From Fodinibius halophilus (GTDB lineage: Bacteria > Bacteroidota > Rhodothermia > Balneolales > Balneolaceae): a DNA stretch of 64,000 nt. The notes beneath the pieces are model-generated. The model was not told the origin of the DNA. It did not search any database and saw only the letters and a list, made by a program, of their open reading frames with translations. Position 1 is the first letter of the stretch. Every line of letters begins with the position of its first letter. Positions 55,540-64,000 of the stretch are shown piece after piece. Location of the stretch: positions 62,001-126,000 of the forward strand of contig NZ_JAALLS010000008.1 of NCBI RefSeq assembly GCF_011059105.1, given 5' to 3'. The position numbers and the translations under genes were made by a program.

Positions 55540-56487
55540 ATGCGAGAGGTTAAGTTTTTACGTACGAATGCTCCTCACTGGAAAAAGTTTGAGCAACTAC
55601 TTGAACAGCCCGAAAAGGCCGATGCAGATGAACTCGCTGATTTATATACCCGGCTAACGGATGATCTGGCGTGGGCGCAAACCTACTATCCCAATAGCGA
55701 GACTACAGCTTATCTTAATGAGCTAACTGCTAAAGTACATGAACAGATCTATGAAAACAAGAAAGAGGATAAAAGTCGTATCCTCCATTTCTGGAAGCAA
55801 GAACTGCCCCAACTCTACTACAAGCATCGCCAAATGCTTACGGTTGCATTCACCGTGTTTGTCATAGCCCTGGGCATAGGTATTATATCGGAACTCAACG
55901 ATCCCGATTTTAGCCGCATGATACTGGGCGACCAGTACGTAAATATGACCATTCATAATATCGAGCAAAACGACCCAATGGCGGTCTATAAACAGGAACA
56001 CTCGATGGATATGTTTCTGGGAATCACCTTTAATAATATAAGAGTCTCTTTTATGGCGTTCATAACCGGGATTCTCGCTTCCGTTGGTACCGGTTTATTA
56101 CTCATGTACAATGGTATTTTTATCGGGGCTTTTCTTGGCATGTTTAGCAAATATGGTTTGGTTTCAGAATCATTGCTTGTAGTTTTTATTCATGGTACAC
56201 TCGAGCTATCAGCAATTATCATTGCCGGGGCAGCGGGGCTGGTCATGGGTAGTGGTATCCTTTTTCCGGGCAGTTATAAGCGCTCTACTTCTTTTAAACG
56301 AAGTGCCCGAGAAGGCCTTAAAATGACAATCGGCCTCGCTCCTATTTTCATATTAGCCGGTTTCTTAGAATCTTTTGTTACACGCTATACCGAAATGCCA
56401 CTATTGTTAAGCTTATTTATTATAATAGCTTCACTATTTTTTGTACTGTGGTATTTCGTTTTTTATCCTCGTCATCTTCAACAATAA
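55540..56487 (+). CDS. Stage II sporulation M (SpoIIM)-family membrane protein
   Basis: 315 aa. N-terminal cytoplasmic helical part (residues 1-95) and a C-terminal SpoIIM domain with about five TM helices (TVAFTVFVIALGIGIISEL, NIRVSFMAFITGILASVGTG, FIHGTLELSAIIIAGAAGLVMGS). FIHGTLELSAI is the family signature. In non-spore-formers its role is unknown; here it heads an operon with a MoxR ATPase. Next gene starts 9 nt downstream. Confidence 0.9.
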   Translation: MREVKFLRTNAPHWKKFEQLLEQPEKADADELADLYTRLTDDLAWAQTYYPNSETTAYLNELTAKVHEQIYENKKEDKSRILHFWKQELPQLYYKHRQMLTVAFTVFVIALGIGIISELNDPDFSRMILGDQYVNMTIHNIEQNDPMAVYKQEHSMDMFLGITFNNIRVSFMAFITGILASVGTGLLLMYNGIFIGAFLGMFSKYGLVSESLLVVFIHGTLELSAIIIAGAAGLVMGSGILFPGSYKRSTSFKRSAREGLKMTIGLAPIFILAGFLESFVTRYTEMPLLLSLFIIIASLFFVLWYFVFYPRHLQQ

Positions 56488-56496
56488 TTCATCATT

Positions 56497-57363
56497 ATGC
56501 CTAACACTTTCAAGATAAAACAACCTCGAGACTTTGGTGCACTTATTACCGCGCCTTTTACATACATCCGTAAACACTATGAAGTACTTGGTAAAAGTCT
56601 GCTTTATTTTATTGTTCCTCTTATTGCTGTCACAAGTATTTTAATGACCCAATATTTTACTGCTACTTTTGAGATGGGGATGAATCCGGAAGCCCTGGAA
56701 ACAGGCGGTGGTTTGTCAAATATGTTTTCAATGTACGGGGCCAGTACACTTTTCTCGATGATTACAATGACAGCCCTTGCTGCTTTAATTTACACTCATA
56801 TGAAGCTGGTAGCTAATGAAACTTTTGCTAATTCCAGGATCGCAGTAGATCATATTTGGCAAGGGATTAAATCAAACTTTGTTGGGATATTACTTATCTC
56901 CATTGGTATCTTTTTCGCAACCATGCTCGGTTCATTATTTTTTATCCTTCCCGGCATCTTTATTGCTATTAAACTTACTCTGGTTACCGCAGCATATGTA
57001 TTAGAAGATAAACACTCTATTAGTGATGCTTTTTCCAGGTCATGGCATTTAATTACCAATCACTGGTGGTTTACATTAGGGCTAGTTATTGTGCTATCAA
57101 TTCTTATTGGCCTTCTCTCTCAAGCCCTTAGCCTGCCTTTTATAATAGCTACAGCTATTAGCGGGTTCTCAGGATTTACCGATCCCAATTCAGCAGGAAC
57201 AATCATCGCTATTTTTTATGGCTTTGTAACCTCATTAAGCTATATCTTCTACAGTATTATATACCTGGCCCTTGGTTTTCATTTTTACAACCTGGTAGAA
57301 CGCAAAGAAGGAGAAGGACTGCGCCAGCGTATTAATGAAATCGGAAACTCTGCAAACGCTTAA
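56497..57363 (+). CDS. Multi-spanning membrane protein, unknown function
   Basis: 288 aa with about six TM helices (SLLYFIVPLIAVTSILMT, FSMITMTALAALIYTHM, ILLISIGIFFATMLGSLFFILPGIFIAI, WWFTLGLVIVLSILIGLLSQAL). FILPGIFIAIKLTLVTAAYVLED resembles membrane domains of the glycerophosphodiesterase-like/DUF4013 kind. Its position between spoIIM and DUF4129 genes suggests a membrane-complex part. Confidence 0.75.
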   Translation: MPNTFKIKQPRDFGALITAPFTYIRKHYEVLGKSLLYFIVPLIAVTSILMTQYFTATFEMGMNPEALETGGGLSNMFSMYGASTLFSMITMTALAALIYTHMKLVANETFANSRIAVDHIWQGIKSNFVGILLISIGIFFATMLGSLFFILPGIFIAIKLTLVTAAYVLEDKHSISDAFSRSWHLITNHWWFTLGLVIVLSILIGLLSQALSLPFIIATAISGFSGFTDPNSAGTIIAIFYGFVTSLSYIFYSIIYLALGFHFYNLVERKEGEGLRQRINEIGNSANA

Positions 57364-57376
57364 GTACTGCCCTTCT

Positions 57377-58084
57377 GTGAAGCATCACTATTTTCTTTTT
57401 TTAATTCTTATAACTGTTATCCCGTTTGTTGCTTCCGGGCAACAAACGGATCAACAGTACTCTGTTCCTGATGTTCGGCAACCGACCGAACAAACCATAG
57501 ATTCTTTTGCCCAACAAGAAGATTTCATCTATCGCTCTTTGCCCAAAGAAGAACAATCTTTTATGGATAAAGTTTGGGAGTGGATTTTAACACAAATAGG
57601 AAAACTACTGGCCAATCCTACAGCCAGTACCATCCTTGAATACGCATTTATACTGGTCTTTGCTGGACTTTTGATACTACTTATTAACCAGTTTATGAAA
57701 GGAAATATTAGCAACATTATCCGCAGTAAAAATATTAAAAAACAGCCCATATCCTTTAACCAACAAGATTTTGATACCCTTGATCTAAACAAGCTCATCA
57801 ACAATGCGATTGCCGAGAACAACTATGGCCTGGCGGTGCGATACCTGTACCAACAAAAACTGCAACAGCTGCAAGAGGGCGGCTATATTGACTGGAAAAA
57901 AGAAAAAACCAATCGCACCTATCTCTATGAAATAGATGAACCCAACCTCCGTACTCACTTTCGTGAATTGACGCGCTATTACGAACTGATTGAATATGGT
58001 AATTTTTCTATCACTGATACCGATTTTCAATCTATTCATAAACAGTTTAAAGAAATGCGAACTCTTATTCGGCGTTCATCGTGA
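57377..58084 (+). CDS. DUF4129-domain membrane protein
   Basis: 235 aa from GTG 57377, which starts directly with a signal peptide (VKHHYFLFLILITVIPFVASG); an in-frame ATG at 57335 would overlap the preceding gene by 29 nt and add a non-signal tail. A central TM helix (TILEYAFILVFAGLLILLINQF) is followed by the DUF4129 domain (residues about 145-230: LAVRYLYQQKLQQLQEGGYI, TRYYELIEYGNF). In transglutaminase-linked and MoxR-linked operons it is a conserved partner of DUF58 and DUF4350. Stop overlaps the next start (GTGA). Confidence 0.85.
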   Translation: MKHHYFLFLILITVIPFVASGQQTDQQYSVPDVRQPTEQTIDSFAQQEDFIYRSLPKEEQSFMDKVWEWILTQIGKLLANPTASTILEYAFILVFAGLLILLINQFMKGNISNIIRSKNIKKQPISFNQQDFDTLDLNKLINNAIAENNYGLAVRYLYQQKLQQLQEGGYIDWKKEKTNRTYLYEIDEPNLRTHFRELTRYYELIEYGNFSITDTDFQSIHKQFKEMRTLIRRSS

Positions 58085-59274
58085 AAAAGAAGCACCTCTA
58101 CATATCAATTTTAATAATCACGGTAGTGGGTTACCTGTTAGTTCAATGGGCCCAACCCAAACCTATTGACTGGTCTCCCAGTTATTCGGGACTTGCCAAA
58201 AAACCCTACGGCTGCTTTATAACCCGTAATGTATTGGATAATATTTTCCCGGATCACCCTATCCACTATCGCAACAAGCCTATTTTTAAAAGTCGTGATA
58301 CGGCTTCGTACCAAAATGAAATTTATATCAACAGTAGTTTTTCTCCCGATCGGTATGAAGCTGAAATCTTGCTCGAACGCCTACGCTCAGGCAAAACCAT
58401 TTTTATTTCTGCACATAAGCTGGAGGGACCATTAGCCGACAGCCTTGATTTAAAAGTATCTAGGCCACACCTTTTCTCAGCCCCTGCCCTGGATACAAAA
58501 CTGGATTCTCTGGGGGTGAAGTTCGCTCATAGCAAGAGTTCTTATCAGGGGCAGTGGTACTTCCCTAAAATGCTTGCAAGCTCTTATTTCACCGACTTTG
58601 ATTCCTCTGCAACTACCATTATGGGTAGAAATGAAAACAAAGAAACCAATTTTATTAAGGTTGAAGAAGGAGAAGGTGAACTTTATGTGCATTCGGTTCC
58701 CTATGTATTTACAAACTACTTTATGCGTGAATACCCAAGTGCACAGTATGCCGCCCGTGTACTTTCTCACTTGCCACCGGCCCCTACCATTTGGGATGAG
58801 TACAATAAAGACGGGCGCATGATTAATACCTCTCCCCTGCGATACGTCGTATCGCATCCTTATTTAAAGTGGGCCTGGATTACTGCACTTTTCGGCTTAA
58901 CACTATTCCTTCTGTTCCGCGCAAAACGTCGTCAGCGAATTATTCCTGTTATAAAGCAACCCCAAAATACGACGGTAGAGTTTACCAAAACTATTGGTCG
59001 TCTGTATCACCAAAATGGCGATCACAAGGGACTCGCTTCTAAAAGAATTAGGTATTTACTGGAACATATCCGAGAAGATCTTAACCTGGATACTCAAAAT
59101 ATCAATGATGAGTTTTTAAAGCATCTTAGCCGGCGATCGGGTGCAGACAGTGACACTGTACAAACCCTTTTCGACTTTATTGATCGTATTCAGCATAAGA
59201 AAGAGATCTCTTCTGACCACCTTTGGCACTTAAACAAACATATTGAAACTTTTTATCAACAATCTTCGCGATGA
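58081..59274 (+). CDS. DUF4350-domain protein
   Basis: 397 aa, GTG start overlapping the DUF4129 stop. N-terminal TM helix (YISILIITVVGYLLVQWAQ), a periplasmic DUF4350 domain (YGCFITRNVLDNIFPDHPIH, RLRSGKTIFISAH), a second TM near residue 262 (WAWITALFGLTLFLLFRA) and a cytoplasmic helical tail. A binding or regulatory partner of the MoxR system by context; function unknown. Overlaps moxR by 4 nt (ATGA). Confidence 0.85.
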   Translation: MKKKHLYISILIITVVGYLLVQWAQPKPIDWSPSYSGLAKKPYGCFITRNVLDNIFPDHPIHYRNKPIFKSRDTASYQNEIYINSSFSPDRYEAEILLERLRSGKTIFISAHKLEGPLADSLDLKVSRPHLFSAPALDTKLDSLGVKFAHSKSSYQGQWYFPKMLASSYFTDFDSSATTIMGRNENKETNFIKVEEGEGELYVHSVPYVFTNYFMREYPSAQYAARVLSHLPPAPTIWDEYNKDGRMINTSPLRYVVSHPYLKWAWITALFGLTLFLLFRAKRRQRIIPVIKQPQNTTVEFTKTIGRLYHQNGDHKGLASKRIRYLLEHIREDLNLDTQNINDEFLKHLSRRSGADSDTVQTLFDFIDRIQHKKEISSDHLWHLNKHIETFYQQSSR

Positions 59275-60287
59275 GTAAACAACCTGACAAAAATTCTACA
59301 AACTCCAACACCTTTGCCCCGGCGGTACAAGATCGAACTGACCTTTCGGGCATTAAAACACTGGCTGACAATCTCCGCAGCGAAATTGGAAAAATCATTG
59401 TCGGTCAAGAACGCATGGTAGATCTGTTAATTACTGCTCTGCTAGCAAATGGTCATGTGCTCGTTGAAGGCGTCCCCGGGGTTGCTAAAACCCTTACGGC
59501 CCGACTATTTGCGCGTACCTTGTCAACCGATTTTTCACGCATCCAGTTTACTCCCGATCTCATGCCGGCAGATGTTATCGGTACTTCCGTATTTAATCCC
59601 GAAACCACGGAATTTAATTTCAAAGAGGGACCGGTGTTCTCCAATGTTGTTCTTATTGATGAGATCAACCGATCACCGGCAAAAACACAGGCCGCCCTTT
59701 TTGAGGTAATGCAAGAACGCCAAATCTCAGTAGATGGTACCACCTACACGATGGAGGAGCCTTTTATTATCCTGGCTACGCAGAACCCCATAGAGCACGA
59801 AGGCACTTATAAATTACCGGAAGCACAGCTGGATCGTTTTCTTTTTAAAATTAATGTGGGTTACCCCGAGCAAAAAGATGAAACAGCTATTTTAGAAGGA
59901 GTCCACCAGCGTAAAAATCAAAATGATCCCTCCCAATTGGATGCTGTAGTTAAAGCTGACAAGTTGATTCAAAATCAAGCCTTGGTTTCTGATATCCACG
60001 TTGAAAAATCGCTAATGCATTATATTACCAGCATCACACAACACAGCCGAAATCATCCGGCTATTCACATTGGAGCCTCACCGCGAGCTGCTGTATTTAT
60101 GATGCGCGCTGCTCAAGCGTGGGCTGCTATTAATGGACGCGATTTCGTTATCCCCGATGATATTCAGGATATTGCCCAACCGGTATTACGACACCGTCTT
60201 ATCTTGACACCCGAAAAAGAGATGGAAGGTACCTCTACGGATGAAGTGATAACCCGAATTATTAAACAGATAGAGGTCCCGCGATAG
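59271..60287 (+). CDS. MoxR-type AAA+ ATPase
   Basis: 338 aa. Walker A GVPGVAKT, Walker B VVLIDEINRSP, sensor 1 ATQNPIEHEGTYKLPEAQLDRFLF, C-terminal lid with RAAVFMMRAAQAWAA and DDIQDIAQPVLRHR. MoxR ATPases act as chaperones for vWA-domain partners; the DUF58 protein that follows is the likely partner. Its stop TAG (60285-60287) abuts the DUF58 reading frame. Confidence 0.93.
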   Translation: MSKQPDKNSTNSNTFAPAVQDRTDLSGIKTLADNLRSEIGKIIVGQERMVDLLITALLANGHVLVEGVPGVAKTLTARLFARTLSTDFSRIQFTPDLMPADVIGTSVFNPETTEFNFKEGPVFSNVVLIDEINRSPAKTQAALFEVMQERQISVDGTTYTMEEPFIILATQNPIEHEGTYKLPEAQLDRFLFKINVGYPEQKDETAILEGVHQRKNQNDPSQLDAVVKADKLIQNQALVSDIHVEKSLMHYITSITQHSRNHPAIHIGASPRAAVFMMRAAQAWAAINGRDFVIPDDIQDIAQPVLRHRLILTPEKEMEGTSTDEVITRIIKQIEVPR

Positions 60288-60334
60288 TACGTTTCTTAAA
60301 AAATATCTACCTCACAAACCGGTTTTTCATTTTC

Positions 60335-61618
60335 GTGGGTTCCGTATGTGTACTTTTTGTACTGGGATATTTTTTCCCCGTCTTCGGGGCCTTGGCTAAA
60401 ATACTATTACTGGCTCTTGCCGTCTGTATGTCGACAGATGTCCTGTTGCTGTTTTATCCCGGGCAGGCAGTAGAAGCCTCAAGAGAACTCCCTAAACGGT
60501 TATCGAACGGTGATCCTAACCCTATCACTATCTCCCTGCAGCACTATTATCCGTTCGAAATTGGTCTTAATATTATTGATGAACTGCCATTTCAATTTCA
60601 GAAAAGGGACCACAATTTTGAAGGCAGCCTTGCGCCTAAGAAAAGGACTGAAATCAGTTATAAGCTAACTCCAACCCAGCGAGGCAGCTATTCGTTTGGT
60701 GCCCTCAATATTTATGTTTCTTCTCCTTTGGGGCTAACCGAACGGCGATATCGTTTTGATGAAGAACAGGAAGTGCCGGTGTATCCCTCGTTCATTCAGA
60801 TGCGCCAATTTGAACTGTATGCCATCTCAGATCGGTTGCAAGACATAGGCATTAAAAAGATACGTCGCATTGGCCATACCATGGAATTTGACCAGATACG
60901 CGAATATGTGCGAGGCGATGATGTGCGATCCATCAACTGGAAGGCCACCGCTCGCGCCGGCGATCTTATGGTGAACCAGTACCGGGATGAACGCTCCCAG
61001 CAGATGTACAGCGTTATTGATACAGGACGGGTTATGAAGATGCCTTTTGAGGGACTGCAACTGCTTGATTATGCGATAAATTCCAGCCTGGCTATTTCCA
61101 ATATTGCCCTCACCAAGCAAGATAAAGCCGGACTCATCACTTTTGGGGATCAAGGTTGTAAGATTATACCTGCTCAGAAAAAACGCACCCACTTGTACAA
61201 TATTCAAGAAGCGCTCTATAATGTTGATACCGATTTTATGGAGTCGAATTTCAATCGACTGCTCACGTTTATGCATAGCAAAATCTCGCAACGGAGTCTA
61301 ATCTTGCTATACACGAATTTTCAGACCATCGAGAGCATGAAACGGAAGCTGCCAATCCTTCAGCAGCTTGCCTCTAAACACCTATTGGTTAGTATATTTT
61401 TTGTCAATACGGAACTGGATGATCTATTGCAGAGCACCCCGGAAAGTGAAGAGGAGATCTATATTAAAACCATTGCAGAAAAGTTCAACTATGAAAAGAA
61501 GGGGATCGTCAAAATGTTGAATCGCCATGGAATTCAAACCATTCTTACCCGCCCCCAGGATCTCTCGATTAATACGATCAACAAATACCTGGAGCTAAAA
61601 GCCCGCGGGTTGATTTGA
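60335..61618 (+). CDS. DUF58 (vWA-like) domain protein
   Basis: 427 aa from GTG 60335, the first ordinary start. The frame is open further up, and residues before it (VRFLKNIYLTNRFFIFV) match the usual N-terminus of the family, so translation probably begins at 60284-60287 (see findings). Two TM helices at the N-terminus, then a soluble part with the DUF58 signature DDVRSINWKATARAGDLMV and a vWA-like domain (SVIDTGRVM). Substrate or partner of the MoxR ATPase. Confidence 0.88.
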   Translation: MGSVCVLFVLGYFFPVFGALAKILLLALAVCMSTDVLLLFYPGQAVEASRELPKRLSNGDPNPITISLQHYYPFEIGLNIIDELPFQFQKRDHNFEGSLAPKKRTEISYKLTPTQRGSYSFGALNIYVSSPLGLTERRYRFDEEQEVPVYPSFIQMRQFELYAISDRLQDIGIKKIRRIGHTMEFDQIREYVRGDDVRSINWKATARAGDLMVNQYRDERSQQMYSVIDTGRVMKMPFEGLQLLDYAINSSLAISNIALTKQDKAGLITFGDQGCKIIPAQKKRTHLYNIQEALYNVDTDFMESNFNRLLTFMHSKISQRSLILLYTNFQTIESMKRKLPILQQLASKHLLVSIFFVNTELDDLLQSTPESEEEIYIKTIAEKFNYEKKGIVKMLNRHGIQTILTRPQDLSINTINKYLELKARGLI

Positions 61619-61713
61619 AAAGCTTTTAGCAACTGAACGATCTGGTTCTATAAAGCTTTACGCACCCATTACATTAGTACAATAACAGCCCTGTTCGCCT
61701 TCTAATGCTCTTT

Positions 61714-61745
61714 CCCTCCATCCGCAGCAGAGCGACGGATGGAGG
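61714..61745. repeat. CCTCCATCCG palindromic repeat (copy 2, inverted core)
   Basis: CCCTCCATCCGCAGCAGAGC then GACGGATGGAGG; an 11-bp stem. The core is the reverse complement of that in the 62160 copy. Confidence 0.65.
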
Positions 61746-61886
61746 ATATAACCTCTAACCTCTTATGCAGGAGTACCCCCCCTTTGAGTTTGGTAAGGGT
61801 AATCCAAATCCCCTCTTGGGATAGATACTTGGCTAGGTCGGGGTGGGATGGGTTGTTAACATTACTTTTGCTAATATAACAATAAT

Positions 61887-61909
61887 AGTGCGAGTGTCCC
61901 GCTCACGCT
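61887..61909. repeat. REP-like palindrome
   Basis: AGTGCGAGTGTCCCGCTCAC then GCT: imperfect palindrome of the same family as the pair at 54549-54613. Confidence 0.5.
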
Positions 61910-62159
61910 CTATTGGATCCCCCTCCCACATCTGCACTATCAGCTTTGATATGGAGTTACTTAGCAGATTATAAAGTTTCGGTTTACAGGCTTGCTCCCT
62001 CCCTACAAGTATAGAGGGAAATTTCCTCACAATACTTAAAACCACTAAAGAAAATATTATTGCGAGGAAATGAAGCAAGTTCTCATCTTCCAGTGCCTGC
62101 TCTGGAAAAGAAATGCTCGACCATCCACTGCAGAGCAAAAAAATCCCTCAACAATCTCT

Positions 62160-62190
62160 CCTCCATCCGTCGCTCCGCTGCGGATGGAGG
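62160..62190. repeat. CCTCCATCCG palindromic repeat (copy 3)
   Basis: CCTCCATCCGTCGCTCCGCT then GCGGATGGAGG; close match to copy 1 and, inverted, to copy 2. Confidence 0.65.
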
Positions 62191-62207
62191 TAAGTGCTCT
62201 AAAAACA

Positions 62208-62240
62208 AAACCCCCGGCACTTTTGAAGTCCCAGAGGTTT
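62208..62240 (-). terminator. Terminator of the E1 dehydrogenase gene
   Basis: AAACCCCCGGCACTT pairs with AAGTCCCAGAGGTTT with three imperfect pairs; TTTTGTTTTT follows on the minus strand. Confidence 0.6.
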
Positions 62241-62265
62241 TAGCGTAGACTATAACATGAAAATA

Positions 62266-64000
62266 TTACTCGTAAATAGGCGGGTATTTCGCCGGATTGG
62301 CTTCGCTCATCAGGGCATACACCGCCTCGAAGATATCCTCTTCGTTAGGCTTGGAGAAGTAATCTCCATCGGAACCATAGGCCGCACGGTGCTCTTTGGC
62401 CGTCAGGCACTGCGGCTCAGAATCAAGGTAGTAATAGCCTTTCTGCTCCTGCAGCACCTTGTTCATCATGAAGGCGGATGCGCCACCCGGCACGTCTTCA
62501 TCCACAAAAAGTATGCGGTTAGTCTTCTTGAGCGACTCTACAATATCGTGGTTGCGATCAAAAGGCAAGAGCGTGCGCACATCAATAAGTTCAGCAGAGA
62601 TACCCACCTCTTCGAGTTCCGATAATACCGACTCGCAAATATTACATGTAGATCCGTAAGAAACGATCGTGATATCCGATCCTTCTGAAACTACATTTGG
62701 AATACCCAGCGGTACGGTAAACTCGCCTAAGTTCTCAGGCTTATCTTCCTTCAGGCGATACGCATTGAGCGGCTCAATAACGAGAGCCGGATCATCGCCC
62801 TGCAGCAGTGTATTGTACATACCAGCTGCATCGGTTAAGTTGCGCGGCACACAAACGTGCACACCGCGTATCCCGTTAATAATCGTACCCATAGGCGATC
62901 CGGTGTGCCAGATCCCCTCGAGACGGTGACCACGTGTACGGACAATAAGCGGCGCTTTCTGCCCGCCCATACTGCGATAGCGTACCGTAGCAAGATCATC
63001 ACTGAGTCCCTGGAAGCAATACAGCAGGTAATCCAGGTACTGGATCTCGGCTATAGGACGCAAGCCCCTTAGCGCCATTCCTATACCCTGCCCAAGTATC
63101 GTTGCTTCACGGATACCGGTATCACGAACGCGGAGCTCTCCGAATTTATCCTGCATATTTTCGAGCCCTTTATTTACATCCCCCAGCTTTCCGGTGTCTT
63201 CACCAAAAACCAGTGTTTCGGGATATTTCTCAAAAATCTTATCAAAATTATCGCGCAGCACCAGTCGGCCGTCAACCTTTTCCGGATCATCTGAATACTC
63301 TGGTTCTACCTCTTCGATATTAAGCGGCGACTGGTCCGTTTCGCTATACAAATGACTGTGGTATCGCTCGGCATTCTCTTCATTATTTTCATCAAGCCAC
63401 TGTTGAAGCTCACTTCTGCTATCCAGCTGTTCATTGCGCGTAATACGAAGTGCTTTACGGGCACCGGTCACAATATATTTTCGAAGCGGAATTAAGGGAG
63501 CCCCCATATTCTTTTTAATCTTCTTTAGGGCTTCGGCATGACTACTTTCAGCAATTAGGTTATCCAATATGCCTTCTACTGTTTGCAGCTCTTCTTTAAG
63601 CTCATCCTTAAACGATTTCCATGCCGCTTTCTGAGCCTCTTTTACATCTTCCTTGGCCTCATCTTCAAGAGCCTCGAGCTCTTCTTCTGAGGCAATACCT
63701 TCATCAATCAGCCAATTGCGGGTCTTATTGATACAGCAAAATTCCTCTTCCCATTCGAGTCTTTCATCAGACTTATAGCGTTCGTGCGAACCGGAGGTTG
63801 AGTGCCCCTGAGGCTGCGTTACTTCCTGAACATGAATCAGTACCGGCACATGCTCTTCACGAGCAATCTGTTCTGCCTGGCTGTAGGTCTGCATCAGCGC
63901 AGGATAATCCCAGGCATTCACGGTCAATATCTCGAGCCCCTCTTTATCTTCGGTACGCTGAAAACCTGATAATACCTCAGAAATACTCTCTTTGGTAGTC
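62266..64000 (-). CDS. 2-oxoacid dehydrogenase E1, alpha/beta fusion (5' end outside window)
   Basis: Thiamine-diphosphate E1 component of a branched-chain or pyruvate-type 2-oxoacid dehydrogenase, with alpha and beta domains in one chain as is common in Bacteroidota. The frame is open to the window edge (TTKESISEVLSGFQRTEDKE before the ATG-less VNAWDYP), so the ThDP-binding GDGxxN part is missing. Seen: end of alpha with VTQPQGHSTSGSHERY, a charged helical linker, then beta: VFGEDTGKLGDVNKG, DTGIREATILGQGIGMA, PALVIEP, IVSYGSTCN, DVRTLLPFD, VDEDVPGGASAFM. The substrate (pyruvate, branched-chain acids) cannot be fixed from this part. Confidence 0.9.
   Translation of the reverse strand, partial: TTKESISEVLSGFQRTEDKEGLEILTVNAWDYPALMQTYSQAEQIAREEHVPVLIHVQEVTQPQGHSTSGSHERYKSDERLEWEEEFCCINKTRNWLIDEGIASEEELEALEDEAKEDVKEAQKAAWKSFKDELKEELQTVEGILDNLIAESSHAEALKKIKKNMGAPLIPLRKYIVTGARKALRITRNEQLDSRSELQQWLDENNEENAERYHSHLYSETDQSPLNIEEVEPEYSDDPEKVDGRLVLRDNFDKIFEKYPETLVFGEDTGKLGDVNKGLENMQDKFGELRVRDTGIREATILGQGIGMALRGLRPIAEIQYLDYLLYCFQGLSDDLATVRYRSMGGQKAPLIVRTRGHRLEGIWHTGSPMGTIINGIRGVHVCVPRNLTDAAGMYNTLLQGDDPALVIEPLNAYRLKEDKPENLGEFTVPLGIPNVVSEGSDITIVSYGSTCNICESVLSELEEVGISAELIDVRTLLPFDRNHDIVESLKKTNRILFVDEDVPGGASAFMMNKVLQEQKGYYYLDSEPQCLTAKEHRAAYGSDGDYFSKPNEEDIFEAVYALMSEANPAKYPPIYE

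Larger units (their letters stand above)
61619..62265. other. Repeat-bearing gene-free stretch
   Basis: 647 nt between convergent genes. It holds two CCTCCATCCG palindromes, one REP-like palindrome and the terminator of the E1 gene. Short frames on both strands look random. Confidence 0.5.

Overview
The window is a 64 kb chromosomal segment that looks like a member of the Balneolota / Rhodothermota side of the Bacteroidota group. The evidence is a complete alternative complex III (ActABCDEF) directly followed by a caa3-type oxidase whose subunit I carries the YSHP (A2) motif, as in Rhodothermus. Other pointers are weak Shine-Dalgarno sites, a few TAnnTTTG promoter-like boxes, many SpII lipoproteins and a YtxJ-type bacilliredoxin. 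I infer the phylum from gene content; no rRNA gene is present to confirm it.

Layout. 0-5 kb: 3' part of ligA, a PgpH-type 7TM-HD phosphodiesterase and a XerC/D recombinase. 5-19 kb: an ECF sigma factor and a membrane Ser/Thr kinase with a TPR tail, followed on the opposite strand by seven monocistronic surface-lipoprotein genes (one small lipoprotein, three collagen-like paralogues, two IPT/TIG-stalk propeller proteins, one HExxH IPT protein). A divergent 60-aa protein, a stand-alone copy of the kinase N-terminus, closes the region. All eight of these transcription units carry the same promoter: TTTG, 21 nt, CGYA, in seven of eight with a GTCCCC-like box 16 nt before CGYA. I read this as a self-contained sigma-kinase regulon, and it is the most interesting system in the window. 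19-30 kb: gamma-glutamyltransferase, mtnA, ytxJ, a pfkA-YciO pair, a metallo-beta-lactamase-fold hydrolase, ppk1 (with an extra N-terminal domain) convergent with ppx, and a DUF420 protein.

30-44 kb: one respiratory operon, actABCDEF, a small HTH-plus-membrane protein, sco, coxB, coxA, coxC, coxD, ended by a strong terminator. 44-48 kb: accessory genes (unknown, M23 peptidase, SUKH immunity-like, unknown) separating coxD from the haem A genes ctaA and ctaB (48-50 kb). 50-54 kb: secreted or lipoprotein genes, two of them broken (a chimeric/frameshifted one and one interrupted at an A9 tract). 54-62 kb: an RDD protein divergent from a spoIIM-membrane protein-DUF4129-DUF4350-moxR-DUF58 operon, flanked by REP-like palindromes. 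62-64 kb: the 3' part of a 2-oxoacid dehydrogenase E1 alpha/beta fusion on the minus strand.

The central respiratory and metabolic genes look ordinary and intact. The lipoprotein array (8.5-18.9 kb), the SUKH island and the 50-54 kb stretch are the accessory parts, with duplication, gene remnants and repeats.
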